Origin: Chinchilla lanigera
Taxonomy: Eukaryota; Chordata; Mammalia; Rodentia; Chinchillidae
Assembly: GCF_000276665.1 (NCBI RefSeq)
Contig: NW_004955474.1
Location: forward strand, 10,709,354-10,773,353
Length of the DNA: 64,000 nt
Reading direction: 5' to 3'
The number at the start of each line of letters is the position of its first letter. The stretch's first letter is position 1. The position numbers and the translations under genes were made by a program. The notes below the pieces were generated by a model. The model was not told the origin of the DNA. It did no database searches and saw only the letters and a program-made list of their open reading frames with translations. Of this stretch, positions 25,081 to 37,483 are shown one piece after another.

Positions 25081-25487
25081 TTCAATGATACCTGTGGGCC
25101 TTCTTTCTTTTGAAAAAGTTTTCCTGCTTGAGTGGTTAGTTGCTTTGATCTGTAAGCTCATTTTGATCTGGAATATCAGTTATTTTCCTTGCAGGATGGG
25201 GAAAGGATTCCAGGCCATGTTTCAGTATTGATCTCACCTGTTAGAAGCTGCTCCACCAGGCAAGAGCCAAGATCAGAATTATACATTTAACCCCTTTGTT
25301 ACAACAATCTTAGCCAGGTCTTGTGCTGAGCAAAATCTTCCAGCCCAAAGTACTTAGATACATAAATATAGAAGATGTTTAACCAAAACATCTTCCAATG
25401 ACTTCCTTGTATGGTTATCGCCCTGAAACAGTGCAAGGACACCGGCACCAGGTGTGTGTATGGGCAGTGCATAGAAAGATTTCCTCT
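25081..25487 (+). mobile_element. Probable LTR, 5' part, split by L1 insertions
   Basis: Unrecognised LTR-like segment starting near TGATACCTGTGGGCC. It stops at AAAGATTTCCTCT (25475-25487), which is duplicated at 27091-27103, where similar non-L1 sequence resumes with an AATAAA signal. The LTR identity is inferred from that signal arrangement, not from a family match. Confidence 0.4.
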
Positions 25488-26434
25488 GAGTATGAAAAAA
25501 TGTTCAACATCATTGGCCATTCAAGAAATGCAAATTAAAATAACACTGAGATTCAATCACCCCAAAAAGAATAGCTGTTATCAAAAACATCAACGAACAA
25601 CAAATGCTGGAGTGGCTCTGGGGAAAGGAACCCTTCTCCACTGTTGGTGGGAGTGTAGACTGGTGCAATCATTGTAGAAATCAGTGTGGAGATGCCTCAA
25701 AAAACTAGGATTAGAGGTCCCATATATTCCCCTTTGGCATATTTTTTTCAGGAGAACTGAAAACTTCATACTACAGAGATATATGTGCACCTGTGTTTAT
25801 AGCAGTGCAATTTGTAATAGCTAAATCTTGGAAGCAACCCAAATGCCCATCATTTGTGGAATGGATAAAAAAGATGTGGTATTTTTATACAATGGAGTAC
25901 AACTCAGCTAAAAAGAAAGATAAACTTGAGGTTTTTATAGGTAAATGGATGCAATTATAGATCATACTCGTTAGTGAAATAAATCAGACCCATATGTGTA
26001 AACATCATAATGTCTCCCTAGTGTAAGAACCTGAAAGAGTAAATAAAATCTGAAAGGTACAATAGATATTGTGAAAGAGAAAGAAACTGCTCCAAAGGAA
26101 AAAAAAAAACAACAGAGATTAAGGAAAGGAGAAAATGAGAGAAAGAAAGAAACAAAGAAACAAAGAAAGAAAATATATGACTAAGATATCTGTACTACTA
26201 ATTCCTATTGGTTTATTGAAAGGAACTGTTAGTGTTTATTTGATCAGTCTTTCATACCTATATTTGCTGATCTGAGCAACTACTTTGAAGATAACAATAT
26301 GTAATACAACAACCACTGTTAATTTCCTATCATCTTTTTTTAATTCTGTATCATTCTTATTGTTTTTGTGGTTATGTTTTTGTTATTTTATTTTTGTCCT
26401 TTTCCCTTTAAAATAAAGAAGAAGTGAAAAAAGC
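25488..26434 (+). mobile_element. L1 LINE 3' end (first of two in tandem)
   Basis: Begins in ORF2 (frame with CSTSLAIQEMQIKITLRFN, ALGKGTLLHCWWECRLVQSL), passes the C-terminal region (PMF-type block near 25785-25900) and a 3' UTR with GATCTGAGCAACTACTTTG, ending AATAAAGAAGAAGTGAAAAA. ORF2 is broken by frameshifts. It carries the left target duplication AAAGATTTCCTCT. Confidence 0.92.
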
Positions 26435-27090
26435 CTAGCATTGAGTCCTATTTGACCCAGCTATCCCCCTTCTGGGTACTTTCCCAGAGGAATTAAAAAC
26501 ATCATACCACAATAATATATGTGCACCCATGTTTATAGCAGCACAATATGAAACAACCAAATTCCCATCAACTGTGAAATGAATAAAAAAGATGTGATAT
26601 TTTTATATAAGGGTGTACTACTCAGCTATAAAGGAGGATAAACTTGAGGCTTTTTAATGTAAATGCTTGCAACTAAAGACCATACTCTTAACTGAAATAC
26701 ATCAAACTCATAAGTGTAAACATCGTTTTGTCTCCCTAATAAGATCCAAAAGGTCCAATAGATGTTGTGAAAGGGAAAGAAACTGCTTGAAAATAAAGAC
26801 AATGGGATGAGGAGAAGGAGACAAGAGAGAAGAGAAAAATATATATATGTATATATACTCACAAGGTAGCTGAGATAATTATAATAATAATTTCCATTAC
26901 TTCATTGAAGGGAACGGTTTTTGCTTACATTGTTTGATCAATTTTTCATGCCTATAGCTTGTAATTTGAGCAACTACTTTGAAGTTAACAATATGCAATA
27001 TACTAACCCTATTTTAATTTCCTATTATCTTGTTTTGAAATTCTGTATCATTGTTTTTATTGTTTGTTTCTCTTTAAAATAAGAAAAAAA
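26435..27090 (+). mobile_element. L1 LINE 3' end (second of two in tandem)
   Basis: Re-enters ORF2 late at TTTGACCCAGCTATCCCCCT, repeats the 3' UTR order (ATTTGAGCAACTACTTTGAA near 26965) and ends in an A tract at 27083-27093. Together with the preceding copy it is bracketed by one pair of 13-bp duplications. Most likely a second L1 that inserted into the A-rich tail of the first. Confidence 0.9.
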
Positions 27091-27270
27091 AAAGATTTCC
27101 TCTAGTTCATTTTCTCCTGGGATTCCCCTGATATGGCCACACATACAAATAAAAGCATTCTTCATTCTTTCTGAGGCTCAGAACAACTATTTTCTGATAG
27201 GGCTTGCTAACTCCTAGACCATTTATTTACCTTTCATGTGTATATTGTTTTCACAGTTGATTTTGGAGGA
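27091..27270 (+). mobile_element. Probable LTR, 3' part, after the L1 insertions
   Basis: Starts with the right-hand AAAGATTTCCTCT copy. Contains CAAATAAAAGCATTCTTCAT then TTCTTTCTGAGGCTCAG, typical of an LTR polyadenylation region followed by U5. Right boundary not located. Confidence 0.4.
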
Positions 27271-27638
27271 TGGATCACCAAGTCTTGCTAACTCAGAATT
27301 TTGTCATTGACTAGAAGTTACAAGAAAAACTATTCAAAAGGCTACATCTCCAACATTATTTTTGTCATATAAGTATATTGCAGCTCCATAATTTTTAGTA
27401 GTGTTTCTTCATTACAAATTGTAACCATGAAGAATAAAACGATTAGTCAACAAGTGGATTGTGGATTTTAAAAACACAGAAAAGAACAACAACTGATTTT
27501 AAAGGAAAATAGGAGATTCTTTGTAAGGAGACTTCTCAGAGAGAAGACAGGGAATTGGTTTCCACAATGGAAAACTAAGAGACTGCATACAACACGAATC
27601 AAACACATGACTGTTTTTTGTTAGAAATACCTTTCATT
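27271..27638. other. Unassigned AT-rich sequence
   Basis: No family or frame recognised. Confidence 0.5.
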
Positions 27639-27749
27639 TAATGATGTTTTCAAAGGCTGGAGATATAGCTCAGGGGCACAAGCTCCTGCCTGGCAAGTGC
27701 AAGGTCCTGAGTTTGATTCCCAGCACAAAACAAAAATAATAATGATGTT
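27639..27749 (+). mobile_element. ID-like SINE with 10-bp target-site duplication
   Basis: GGCTGGAGATATAGCTCAGG through GAGTTTGATTCCCAGCAC with a short CA-rich tail. TAATGATGTT flanks both sides (27639-27648, 27740-27749). Confidence 0.94.
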
Positions 27750-29028
27750 ATCAGAAAATTAACATTGTAGAGAGTGACCTTGGAAACCCATCCACTCAGT
27801 GTCAGAACTTTTAAATTCTGATTATAAGAAGCACCTTAATCTTAAACCAAGAGCAAATATAATCTAATATTAACAAAAGAAGTAATGTTATAAGTTGAAG
27901 AAAGCTACCAGTTCAAACTCAGTCTATTTTTCTGCAGAAATTTCATGTGCTCTATTGTCTTTCTTGTTGTGAAATTAAATCAGGTGATTTATGGAATTAT
28001 ATATTACTTTTTGTAAAAATGAACTGTATAAAAATATGTCTTTTCGCTGTCAGTAGTCTGACAAATGTGATTAGCAAGGCAAATGGGCTGATTAAACATC
28101 TACTTTCACATACAAAGGAATGTTTGTTTGCTTCACTTAGTCTGGGAGTGTGATAAAAATTTGAGAATACTATATTTATGGATATATATTGAAAGATGAA
28201 CATTGATGCCTTAAAGTTACCCAGTGTTTAGGCAAATTGCGCTGAAGACGCCCCTGCTATGCGAAAGTTAACTACAAAAATTTTTCTCTGAAAAATTTTA
28301 GATGGCCATTTTGACTCATATATGTTATTTTCAGAAATTAAAATATGAAATGAAGTGATGAAAATGTAACTAGTACTAAGATTCCACTCCAATGAATCCA
28401 TGGGATTTTAAAATTTAAGTCATTTAAATGTTTAAAACTTATCTTGACAATACAAGGCAAGTTTCAAAATCTTGTTTAAATATTTAAGATTTACAGGAGA
28501 CTGAAATCATTTATATAGCGAGTACAAGTTTGCGTTAATAACTTTAAAACTACAGTAAGTGATGTAAGCATATAAAAGAGGATCCAAAGTCAATTTCTCA
28601 TCATTAAATGAGATAATAAGAACACTTGCTCTAGGATGGTTTTCCAGGTGCCCTTGGGCTGACCCAATTCTCTTCCACTTCTTACCTCGGCTCTCAAGAA
28701 TAACTAGGAACTTTTTAAAATGCAGTACAATGAGATAAGGGGAGAGCCCAGACTCTATCATAGCTTTGTCCTAGTGACTCCTGTACCTCCATGTATGTAG
28801 TGTAACCCCATGCAGACTACCTTTTTAAGTTCCTCTTTTACATGGTTAGAAGAGCCAGATACCCCGTGTCCTTGTGGAACCACATTGTACTGAATCCCAG
28901 GCTTCTGTTGCCTCTTGCTCCTTCTCTGTAGCCAACAATTCCATTTCTGGAACTTGTTGCCTAAATTTTCTGATCTGTCTCCCTAGACCCAAAGAAGTCC
29001 ATAACCAGCGCTGAGTGAAATACTGCAA
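27750..29028. other. Unassigned sequence
   Basis: Single-copy in appearance. 28225-28270 has an unusual cluster of CpGs for the area (TTGCGCTGAAGACGCCCC). 28640-29020 is slightly GC-richer with an 84-codon minus frame of no recognised family. Confidence 0.5.
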
Positions 29029-29140
29029 ATGTACCTCAAAGAGCTGCTATGAAGATGAAATGAAATAATGCATACAAAACTAATGGAACTTTGCCTGGCA
29101 TTTGAGATGTGATTAACTATTAGCTATTATTATTTTTATG
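29029..29140 (+). mobile_element. MIR SINE fragment
   Basis: TACCTCAAAGAGCTGCTATG, AAATGAAATAATGCATAC, TTGCCTGGCAT and AACTATTAGCTATTATTATT match the 3' half of the mammalian-wide MIR in order. Confidence 0.8.
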
Positions 29141-29527
29141 ATTTATTATGTCATTTTTTATTCTTAGTACTACATTTAAGACATTTCTGTAAGGTAAATG
29201 CATCTGGGAGGAATATGGGAGAAAAACATCAAACTGGACTAAAAGAACCAAATTTTAAAAATGGTGAGTGGGCATTTATTCTTCTATAGAACAGACTGAA
29301 TGGTTAAAGAAATATAAAGATGAGAAAATAACAAAAAATAAAACTTTGGAAATGATGCAGAGCTTCAGTTTTTTAATTTTTAAATTAAAAAAACAAAAAC
29401 CAAAAAAAAATTAAAATATAAACATGATTGAAAACAGTTTAGGTAACATGTAAGTAGTATTACTTACATTTACCATGATATTCTTTTACAGAAATTGTTA
29501 GGGTCTCTTCTCAGTCTGTTGGTTAAG
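29141..29527. other. Unassigned AT-rich sequence
   Basis: Contains a homopurine/A-rich patch at 29385-29420 with no clear element. Confidence 0.5.
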
Positions 29528-29645
29528 ATCAAGTGTAGAGGGCTGGAGATTTAGCTCAGCGGCACAGCGCCTGCCTGACTTCGTGAGATCCTGACTTCGA
29601 TTCCGGGTTCTGGAAAAAAAAAAAAAAAAAAAAATCAAGTGTAGA
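29528..29645 (+). mobile_element. ID-like SINE with internal deletion and 12-bp target-site duplication
   Basis: GGGCTGGAGATTTAGCTCAG, then GCGCCTGCCTG joins directly to ACTTCGTGAG, so about a dozen bases between the A and B boxes are gone. The tail is about 20 A. ATCAAGTGTAGA flanks both sides (29528-29539, 29634-29645). Confidence 0.95.
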
Positions 29646-30039
29646 AATTGTTAGGAAACATCAGAATTAATTATGCATACAATACTTACAAGACAAATGG
29701 CAACAATTTAGTGCAAAAATATCTCCTGAGGGCAACAGTGAACCAGTGTGTATATAGGCTATATTATTATTGTTATTCTGTGAATTGCCCTACTATTACA
29801 ATCTATTTTCTATAGTATATGCAATGCAGTATAACTATAAGCGTTATAGAAATAAAGCCTTTTTGTTAAATATCAAGAGCAATTTTGAAGTACAACAGTC
29901 ACTAGGGTCTGTGGGAACGGAAATGATTTTTTAAAGTTTATGGATCGGTTACATACATATGTGAGCTTCAGGAGCTCTTTGGTAACAGTATACAAACCAC
30001 GTCAGGGCTATACATTTTGGTGGAAAGTTGAAGACTTTG
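29646..30039. other. Unassigned sequence
   Basis: No family or credible frame recognised. Confidence 0.5.
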
Positions 30040-30160
30040 GGATTAAAACATTAGTCCTAAAAATTGTCCTTGCATTTAACAGACTGATTAATTTGGACAA
30101 TTCATTCACCTGTCTCTCTGAGCTTTAGTTTCCACAAATGACAGTATCTATTACTCAGCA
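30040..30160 (+). mobile_element. MIR SINE fragment
   Basis: CAATTCATTCACCTGTCTCT, CTGAGCTTTAGTTTCCACAA and ATGACAGTATCTATTACTC follow the MIR core order (splicing-like TTTCC block and downstream AATG). Diverged. Confidence 0.65.
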
Positions 30161-30984
30161 GTGATTCCAACACTTTTGACCTTCAGTATCTCAAACTAGG
30201 GTATTAGCCCAATTATTGCCTCAGAAAATTATTTAAATAACTCCACTTACCTCTTCCCAAACTGATATTAATTTGCTCATCTACCAGTGAAAATGTTTTC
30301 TTTCTCATGCTTCTTCTAGCTGGCTAATCCATTGCTCACGTTCAACCTTCTCAGTTACCAGCATTTCCAAAGGGGGTGGAAAATCTAACCGCTTACTTTG
30401 TCAGTCTCCACTGCCACTTGACCCTGTGAAATATAACTGGTCCTTAAGATAGCTTTAACTTACCTGAGAACTCAGAAGGCTTTCAGCTTTCAAAACAAGA
30501 AAGGGTAGACTTGACTTGGGATCTTGTTCTCTATTTTTTTCCTTGATATTTCCCGTGTTACCGTAATACTTCTCATCTCACATTGTAACTATTGGTCTTA
30601 TTTTTATTACTTAACTGAGCGATAAATATTTTGAAAGAAAAATAATATGATGAAAATATCTTCTCTTGTTTAGATTTATTTTATAAAAGCCTATAAATAT
30701 CTATCTACGAAGTTTTCAGAAATGTAGCTTAATTTTTAGAAAACAAATGTGATGAACAATTTTATCCACCAGTTCTGTTTTGAACTACTCAAATATAAAA
30801 CCCATCTATACTTTTCAAAAAAATATACAAATTTAAATAAAAACCCTCAAAGTATAAATTTTAATATTTAGAATACTGCAATTTATTAGACTTAACTTTT
30901 CTTTTAAGCTTGTCTGCAGTTCCAGGAGGACTTTGGAACAATTATTTACCGTGGTGAAGTATAACTTCAGTTACAGTTCGTGTC
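30161..30984. other. Unassigned sequence
   Basis: No transposon recognised; short pyrimidine-rich stretches only. Confidence 0.5.
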
Positions 30985-31050
30985 TAGATTTTCCTCCAAA
31001 GCCTCATGCATTCATGGTTGAACCATGGGGGCACCAGGGGTGGAATAGGC
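30985..31050 (+). mobile_element. MaLR LTR 5' fragment
   Basis: GTGTCTAGATTTTCCTCCAA, AGCCTCATGCATTCATGGTT resembles the start of the LTR at 22032. Truncated where the next L1 fragment begins. Confidence 0.45.
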
Positions 31051-31054
31051 AAAG

Positions 31055-31430
31055 AATGTGTGTTCTGTGTACACAGTGGAATTTCACTCAGCCATAAAGA
31101 GTAAATTCAAAACACGTGCAGAAAAATGGATGCATCACAAAACGATGTTAACTGAAATAAGTCAAACACAGAAAATTAAATGTCATTTGGTTTCTCTCAT
31201 AGAGAAACTTAAAATAAAATTAAATTGAAAGATAAAATAAAGGAGAGACTGTAAGAAACAGGAAGTCAGAGGCTCTGGAGATGAGGAAAGAAATAAGGAA
31301 AGTGGGGAGACCGAGAAAGGAGGAAAGGAGAGACAGGACGAGAAGTGATCAATAACGGTTTCTATATGTTCACATCATCCCAAAATGGATCTAAATATCA
31401 TATATCTCAAAATAAGCCAATAAAAGTTTA
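31055..31430 (+). mobile_element. L1 3' end fragment
   Basis: TTTCACTCAGCCATAAAGAG and AAATGGATGCATCACAAAAC mark the end of ORF2; a purine-rich 3' UTR follows (31250-31345) and AAATAAGCCAATAAAAGTTT ends it. Severely 5'-truncated. Confidence 0.8.
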
Positions 31431-31689
31431 CTGTAAGCAGCGTGCTATGTCATGCTGGCATCAACCTCATGCATCCCTATATTTATCACACCTATTGGAA
31501 GGCCACATACAGAGATCGACCTATACTATGTAGGTGTGTGTAGATATACTCTATGATACTGATACAATAACAAAATTACCTATTGTGCTCCTCAGAAAGT
31601 ATACTCATCATTAAACGTTGCATAACTTATTTGAGAAATTCTCTTAGGGGTATGATCTAATGAGCATTTTATTGCCTAGTGCATTCATG

Positions 31690-31830
31690 CTCTATATAAG
31701 AATTTATATATTCATTGAATAATGTTACATTCTAATGCAGCATTATGAGCTAAGTAATTATAGTCTTATACAAATAAAGAAACTGAAGATTATCTAAGAA
31801 TTCAATTGATCTGATCTTAAGCATTTAAAA
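31690..31830 (-). mobile_element. MIR SINE fragment
   Basis: CATTATGAGCTAAGTAATTA and ACAAATAAAGAAACTGAAGA give the reverse-complement MIR order (count of cases, then the ...GAGGAAACTGAGG block). Diverged. Confidence 0.55.
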
Positions 31831-33970
31831 ATATATATTATACTATGCAATAAGATCCACAATTGATTCTTTGCTCATAAACACTTAAACGTTTTACTTA
31901 TAAATAAAATGGGTATTGAAATCGCTAAATATTTTAATGTTTTCACCTTCTGCCTAAAGGCACAAATATGTACTTGAGCATACAGCTGAAATTCCATACT
32001 GCCAGGAAAATTTTGATTCTCTTGCTTTGAAACATTTATACTACAGCCTTATCCTTGCAGCTGAGATATCGTACATGGCATGAATATTTTTATAAAATGA
32101 AGTACATATCTTAGTGATCAATTCAGCAGTTGTAATTTGCAAACTTTGTTTTAATCAGGAGTTAATGATGTATGGCACTTCTAGTGAGTAAATGAATATT
32201 TGAATTACTGTGAGTTATTTTAATAATTGCTCAGCAAACCATTTAAATTATCATAGATCTTTACTTGTGCAATGTCATATAAATGCTGGAAATTAAAAAT
32301 TAATCAACACGATTTACGTAACTAAAAGCTGCTATCTAATGGGATATTTTTCAATAAGACGACAGAAATAATTAGGCTGAAAAATATTCATTCCTGTAGT
32401 TTGAACGATTATAGCAATTTCCACCAGGGGATTTCGCAGTCAGATTCTAGTTCTGGGCAACAGTGATTAATATAATGGTTATTAATGAGAAGTCATTTTG
32501 ATACTCCTAGCAGTGCTTAGGTGTCAATGCTTTGAAAGCAGTGTGTTCAACATATTAATAATGAAGATCGTATTGGACTGCCTCTTAAGTCATTGATTTT
32601 TCTCTTATTTTCTATAATGTGAAAGGTCAATTAGACATATAGAAACAATGGAAGTATTCACAGCATGGCCTTCCATTTCACTGAGCTGATATCTTTTACA
32701 GCTTGTACAAAGTTCATTAAATATGCAATGGTAGTCTGATTTCTGGAAAAAAGTGGTAGGGTCAGAGGTTACAGTCCACGGCAAGGTGACAATCTCTTGC
32801 GGATGGCACACAGAGAATTGAATTAGAGTGACAATTGCTTTTCAGATTGCCCACGGGGACTAAGGAGAATGAAGCCATCAGCAGTTAATATTATTGGAAT
32901 AATTAAAATTAATATTAATATTAACACAGGTTAGGTTAGCTTTACAACAAATTGACAAGCTGTACCCTATTCAGACTCGGTAAGTGTAAAACTTAGAGTG
33001 TACAGATATGCATATATAATTAAATGCATTCAAATCCTTTAGCTTGGTGTTTAAAAGTAAAACATTATTCTCCCACTCTATCATACCCTTCCTTGAATTT
33101 TATGATACATATTATTTCGCCAACTGTCAGAATCCTACTTTTTTGACAGCATATAATATACCAAGACAGTAAAGCTATGTCATAGTTATAATATATGTCG
33201 ATATGGACAGAGAATTTATCAAAGTCTATGAAAGTCTATGATTCCTGTTGTTTTGTTTAAATATATACAATCGTGAGATTTCTACTAAAATACCACACTA
33301 GGAACAGTTCAGTGTCTAAAAATTACCTTTATTAATTATTTGGAATGTAAGGAAAATATTAAGTATTACTGCATAAAGCAGATATATAAAGCATTCCTTA
33401 TGGTTTCCATAAAATTAATAATATCAATAAAATTTTAGACCCAAAATTTCTATATGTGTAATTTTATTGTACTTTCATTATTTTGATTGTTTTCAAATTA
33501 TAATTTATAGATACATATATGAAACTTGCTGTTTTTGTTTTCTACTGAAATAAAACCACTGTCACTGTTAATAATATTAGGAAACTTTTTATTTGCTTCC
33601 AATGACTATTTTACCTTTTTTATAATCATAGTTAAATTTAGGTCTAACATGAAATTGTGATCATTCTTTGATTTCACAATGAATGGTAAATTTCTAATAT
33701 TGTCAAGGAATAGATATAATGAAACTTGCTTTTTTCTAAAAATTATTTCAATTTATGTTTGTATATATGATTTCTACAGCAATTCATGTGCTATTAACTG
33801 AGATAATATTGATTAAATATAAGTGTAAAAAGTATCCTTTTTCTCTCTAATTCTTTTGGAACAAAGTAAAACTTAAAGGTATATTATGAATATAAATCAA
33901 TATTTTATCATAGAAGAACAATAGGAGTAGGAAAATGAATAAATCATATAAAACATGGGTTGATTAAACT
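31831..33970. other. Unassigned repeat-free stretch, possible conserved non-coding DNA
   Basis: The longest repeat-poor run in the middle of the window. 32330-32960 is of more even composition and rich in TAAT/ATTA homeodomain-type words, including a run at about 32887-32927 (AATTAAAATTAATATTAATA). No frame of note. Could be a developmental enhancer or simply old unique DNA. Confidence 0.4.
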
Positions 33971-34099
33971 AAGTAATTTACTTTTGGGTTTTTTGTTTGT
34001 TTGCTTTTGATTTTTGGCACCAGGAATTGAACTTGGGACCTCACATATGCCAGGCAGGACCTGCACTGCAGAGCTATATCTCCACCCTGAAGTAACTTA
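33971..34099 (-). mobile_element. ID-like SINE with imperfect target-site duplication
   Basis: T/G-rich tail, TTTGGCACCAGGAATTGAAC and TGCCAGGCAGGACCTGCACT, then GAGCTATATCTCCACCCT. AAGTAATTTA (33971) and AAGTAACTTA (34090) flank it. Confidence 0.93.
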
Positions 34100-34159
34100 T
34101 TTATTATGATTATTGTGAAACTGTGTATTATTTCTAAGTTTTCTTTTTTGTTTTTATTT

Positions 34160-34382
34160 TTTATTCTCTTTAATGGCTTGATCAATCTTATATTCTTACA
34201 TCTAGTAATCTGAGCAACTTCATTGAAGATAATGATTTGTAATATGTCACTGTTAATTCCTATCATTTTGTTCTGAAATCCTGTATCATTTTTGTTGTTT
34301 TTGTTTTGTTTTGTTTTCATCTATGTTGTTGGTATCTTGCTTTTTTTTATTATTATTCTCTTTAGAATTAAAAAAAAAAGAA
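34160..34382 (+). mobile_element. L1 3' UTR terminal fragment
   Basis: TTTAATGGCTTGATCAATCT, AGTAATCTGAGCAACTTCAT and TTCTGAAATCCTGTATCATT, ending in a T-rich block and AATTAAAAAAAAAAG. It matches the second repeat unit of the 3' UTR at 0-1 kb. No coding sequence retained. Confidence 0.88.
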
Positions 34383-34779
34383 GTGGTACTAAGACCCTAT
34401 TTTCTCGATTTTATCGTTGGAAAAGTATTGTGTCTTCAAGCTATGTGTAACACCTATTTTAAGCAAGAGTAGTACAACCTTTTCAAATGAAAACGAAACA
34501 TTTTGGACCTCTCAGAAAACCTTTTGGAGTTAATGTAATTTAGTTTCATGAATAACTAAAGTCAATGAAGTTAGTATGATTATAGCCTAATAATTCCATT
34601 ATCCTTTGTTTTTACTCTCTAGTTTTCTTTTAAAAATAAATGCCCCTCAAAAACTTCTCATATGTAAAAATGATGAAACAGTCGCAAAATAAAAGCTAAG
34701 CAATGGAGACATATTCAGAGTTCTTTTATGACAATCTCACATTAACCATATGACACACACATGCAAGAGATAATTGTAA

Positions 34780-34930
34780 GAATAATGACTAACAGTTGTG
34801 TAGCAGTTGACAGCTTATACAGAGCTATCAAAAATTCTCATTTGACCTTCAAAAGAATTTTTAAAATTTTGTTTCATAAATGAGGGAACCGAGACGCAGT
34901 AACACAAATCAGAGCTGTTATATCTCCTTC
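34780..34930 (-). mobile_element. MIR SINE
   Basis: TCTCATTTGACCTTCAAAAG, TTTCATAAATGAGGGAACCG and AGACGCAGTAACACAAATCA match MIR in reverse complement with the usual spacing. Old. Confidence 0.75.
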
Positions 34931-37219
34931 TGATCATGTCGGTGAATGAAGCTGAAACATTTGTTTCCTTTTGGCGGAAAAGGCAAAATTCATTAAAATT
35001 ATGTATTGGTATTTCCCCCAGGTTCAATTGCTTATTAATTTTAATTTTAAATTTATCAAAAAGGCTATCCTCACCTTACATTCTCTTTCTTACTTTTTAC
35101 CACCTGCAGTAGCTCACACACTGCATGATTTCTCATTCCTCTTTCACTCTCCTAGAGCTGCGCGTGGAATAGGAGAAAGGCGATGCCTTTAGGAGCATCT
35201 CACATCTCATCTTGACCTTTAAAAACTTCCTGTAAAAGTCTGTAATTTTTTCATGTAAGTGTATATTCTAGATGACTTGATAATACAATTCTATTTAGTC
35301 TTTAGGCTTGGTGATCTCTTTTATCTTCAAATTTTAAAAAATTTAAATATATTTACCCTACAGTGAAGAGAAGAACCAATAAGACCTTGCTCAGTGTTAC
35401 TTTTCATTGCAGTTTTGATTGCTGTTTTAAAAGCAAAAGCTGCATTTTCACCAGGACTTATTTTTAAATGGTACATATTTGTTCTAACATGAGAAATATG
35501 CTATTTAAATTTTGGACATATTATGTAATCTTATTGATAATCTCAAAATAAACTATTTGTAATTTTAGATGTTCCCAAGACACTTCCATATCTAGTTTGA
35601 TAAAACTGTATATTTCAATTTTGAATAATGTCTTTTTATTTTTCTTTTAATTTCTTTCATTTTTCTTCTTTCAGAAAATATTTCCTGAACCTTTACAATA
35701 TACTCATACAGGAATCTGAGTAGAAGAACAAATCTTGCATACATGAAGCTCTAATTCTACTACTGATATCAAGTATGACTCTGCTTCTAAAATGTATCAT
35801 AGGTACACAAAACTAAACACCAAGAAGGAGTCAAAATTTTCTATCAGTTACTGATTTGATAAAATTATAGAAAAAATAGTGTGTATAATTTTAACTGACT
35901 GAATCTGTGATAGGGTTCATGAATTCATCAATTACAATAGAAAAATAATTGCTCAAACAAAATGAAGAAAAGCCAACCTTGTATTATATTAAAAGTCAAA
36001 TATATAATATTATAATAGGCACCTACTTGAGTTTTTAAATTCAACTGTTTCAAAGTCTTTAGCACTTGAAAGTTTCTCAAGAAAAATCCATTTTTAAAAT
36101 GCTGGTATTGACATAAATTTCAATAAAATATGGTCAAATGTGAAAACTGAAAGTATATTCTAAGAGTAAGCAGATGATGAGGAGAAAGATTTCGATTTAT
36201 AATTTTAAAACCTTCTACATGATAACACAGAAAATGCATACAGATTCTTTCACCAGTATTTTCTTTATTAAATTCATCTTTCAAATAATTGGTCTAAACC
36301 CCCAGGAAAGAAAAGTTGTGTACAAATTATCTCAGCCTGAGAAAGTCTCTGACCTGAGTGATAGTATAAAGGGCCAAAGATTCCACTGCAAAGAACACAG
36401 CAGTCTTCCTTTTTCTTATGTTATTGGAAAGAGAACTGGGGATCAAATTGCATGGAAGGGGCTTACATTGGTTGAGTTCTTTTATGAACGGTATACATTG
36501 ACCTTGGCAGTTTTGACAATTACATTTATCATTTCTGGGAATCCATTCCAACACCAGTCTGTTCTCTAATGTGACCAAATAAACAGAGTTTGGCAACATA
36601 AGACTCAAAGATTGATCTTTTGTGCCACTGTACTGATTAACAACTTGTTATGTATGGCAGCCTTCTCATTCCGCGGATTGGTGAGGATCATAATTCATCA
36701 TGGCACACCTGTAGATAGCATGTTAGACTGTTTTAATCTTTGCTTACAGGCTTCAAAAGGATCAATATTAGACTTCCAAGTTTAAAATAAAATGAACTAA
36801 AACCCTTAAGGAGCTCATTGCATACTTCTCGGGGGCGATTTGTTATGTCAACTTCCATGTTCCTTTAACAAAAACAACTGACTGGAGACAGGGAATAGAG
36901 TAAGCTATTTTAGTCTCTATAAAATTTTAACCTGGAGTTAAACTAGGCACTGAATTTCAGGGTTTTACCTCAAATATTTCTGCCTTGAAATTTTTTTTCT
37001 TATGAGTATAATGGTAATACAGATTGAAAAGCAGGTCTTGCAGCAGCAAAGCATTAAAGGAACTATTGTGTGTAATCATAAGGCTTTTTCCAGAAAGTAT
37101 GCTATCAACTGTATGACAATACCTTAGAAGTTACAGGGGTCTAGAGAGACATGTGTACAGTCTTAAAAGGAAACATAAAGGTTTAGACTTTAGATGACCC
37201 TCTACATTATACTAATATT
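34931..37219. other. Unassigned sequence
   Basis: No transposon recognised over 2.3 kb. Contains the longest non-low-complexity open frame of the window, 131 codons at 36174-36569 (+). It has no familiar motif, and a frame of that length is expected about once by chance in 64 kb at this base composition. 36820-36900 (TTCTCGGGGGCGATTTG) is locally GC-richer. Confidence 0.5.
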
Positions 37220-37320
37220 CTAGTCTCAGAAATCAGAGACCTAAATTTGAGCGTTAGCTTCACCATTTACCTTAGCATTGTAATATATTTTCTCTGGCAT
37301 TTTCAATTTTTCCATGAATG
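37220..37320 (+). mobile_element. MIR-like fragment
   Basis: AAATCAGAGACCTAAATTTG, AGCGTTAGCTTCACCATTTA resembles the MIR 5' half (...TCAGAC..TGGGTTC..AGCTCTGCCACTTA). Weak. Confidence 0.45.
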
Positions 37321-37483
37321 GATTCAAAAGTTAAGATATGTTTCTCTGAAATCAGTACATTCAAACATTTGAGTCTGTTGTGATAAGACTTTGAACAGTT
37401 GCACTAGTACATATTATGTTTTATCTGTGAATTATATAATATATTGTTTCGTGGGTATCACAAAGCATATAAAAATCTTGGGA

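Noticed and set aside
36174..36569. 131-codon open frame as a possible gene
   Set aside because: No recognisable domain, signal or start context. Assuming about 65% A+T, stop codons occur at roughly 7% of codons, so a frame this long is expected about once by chance across six frames of 64 kb.
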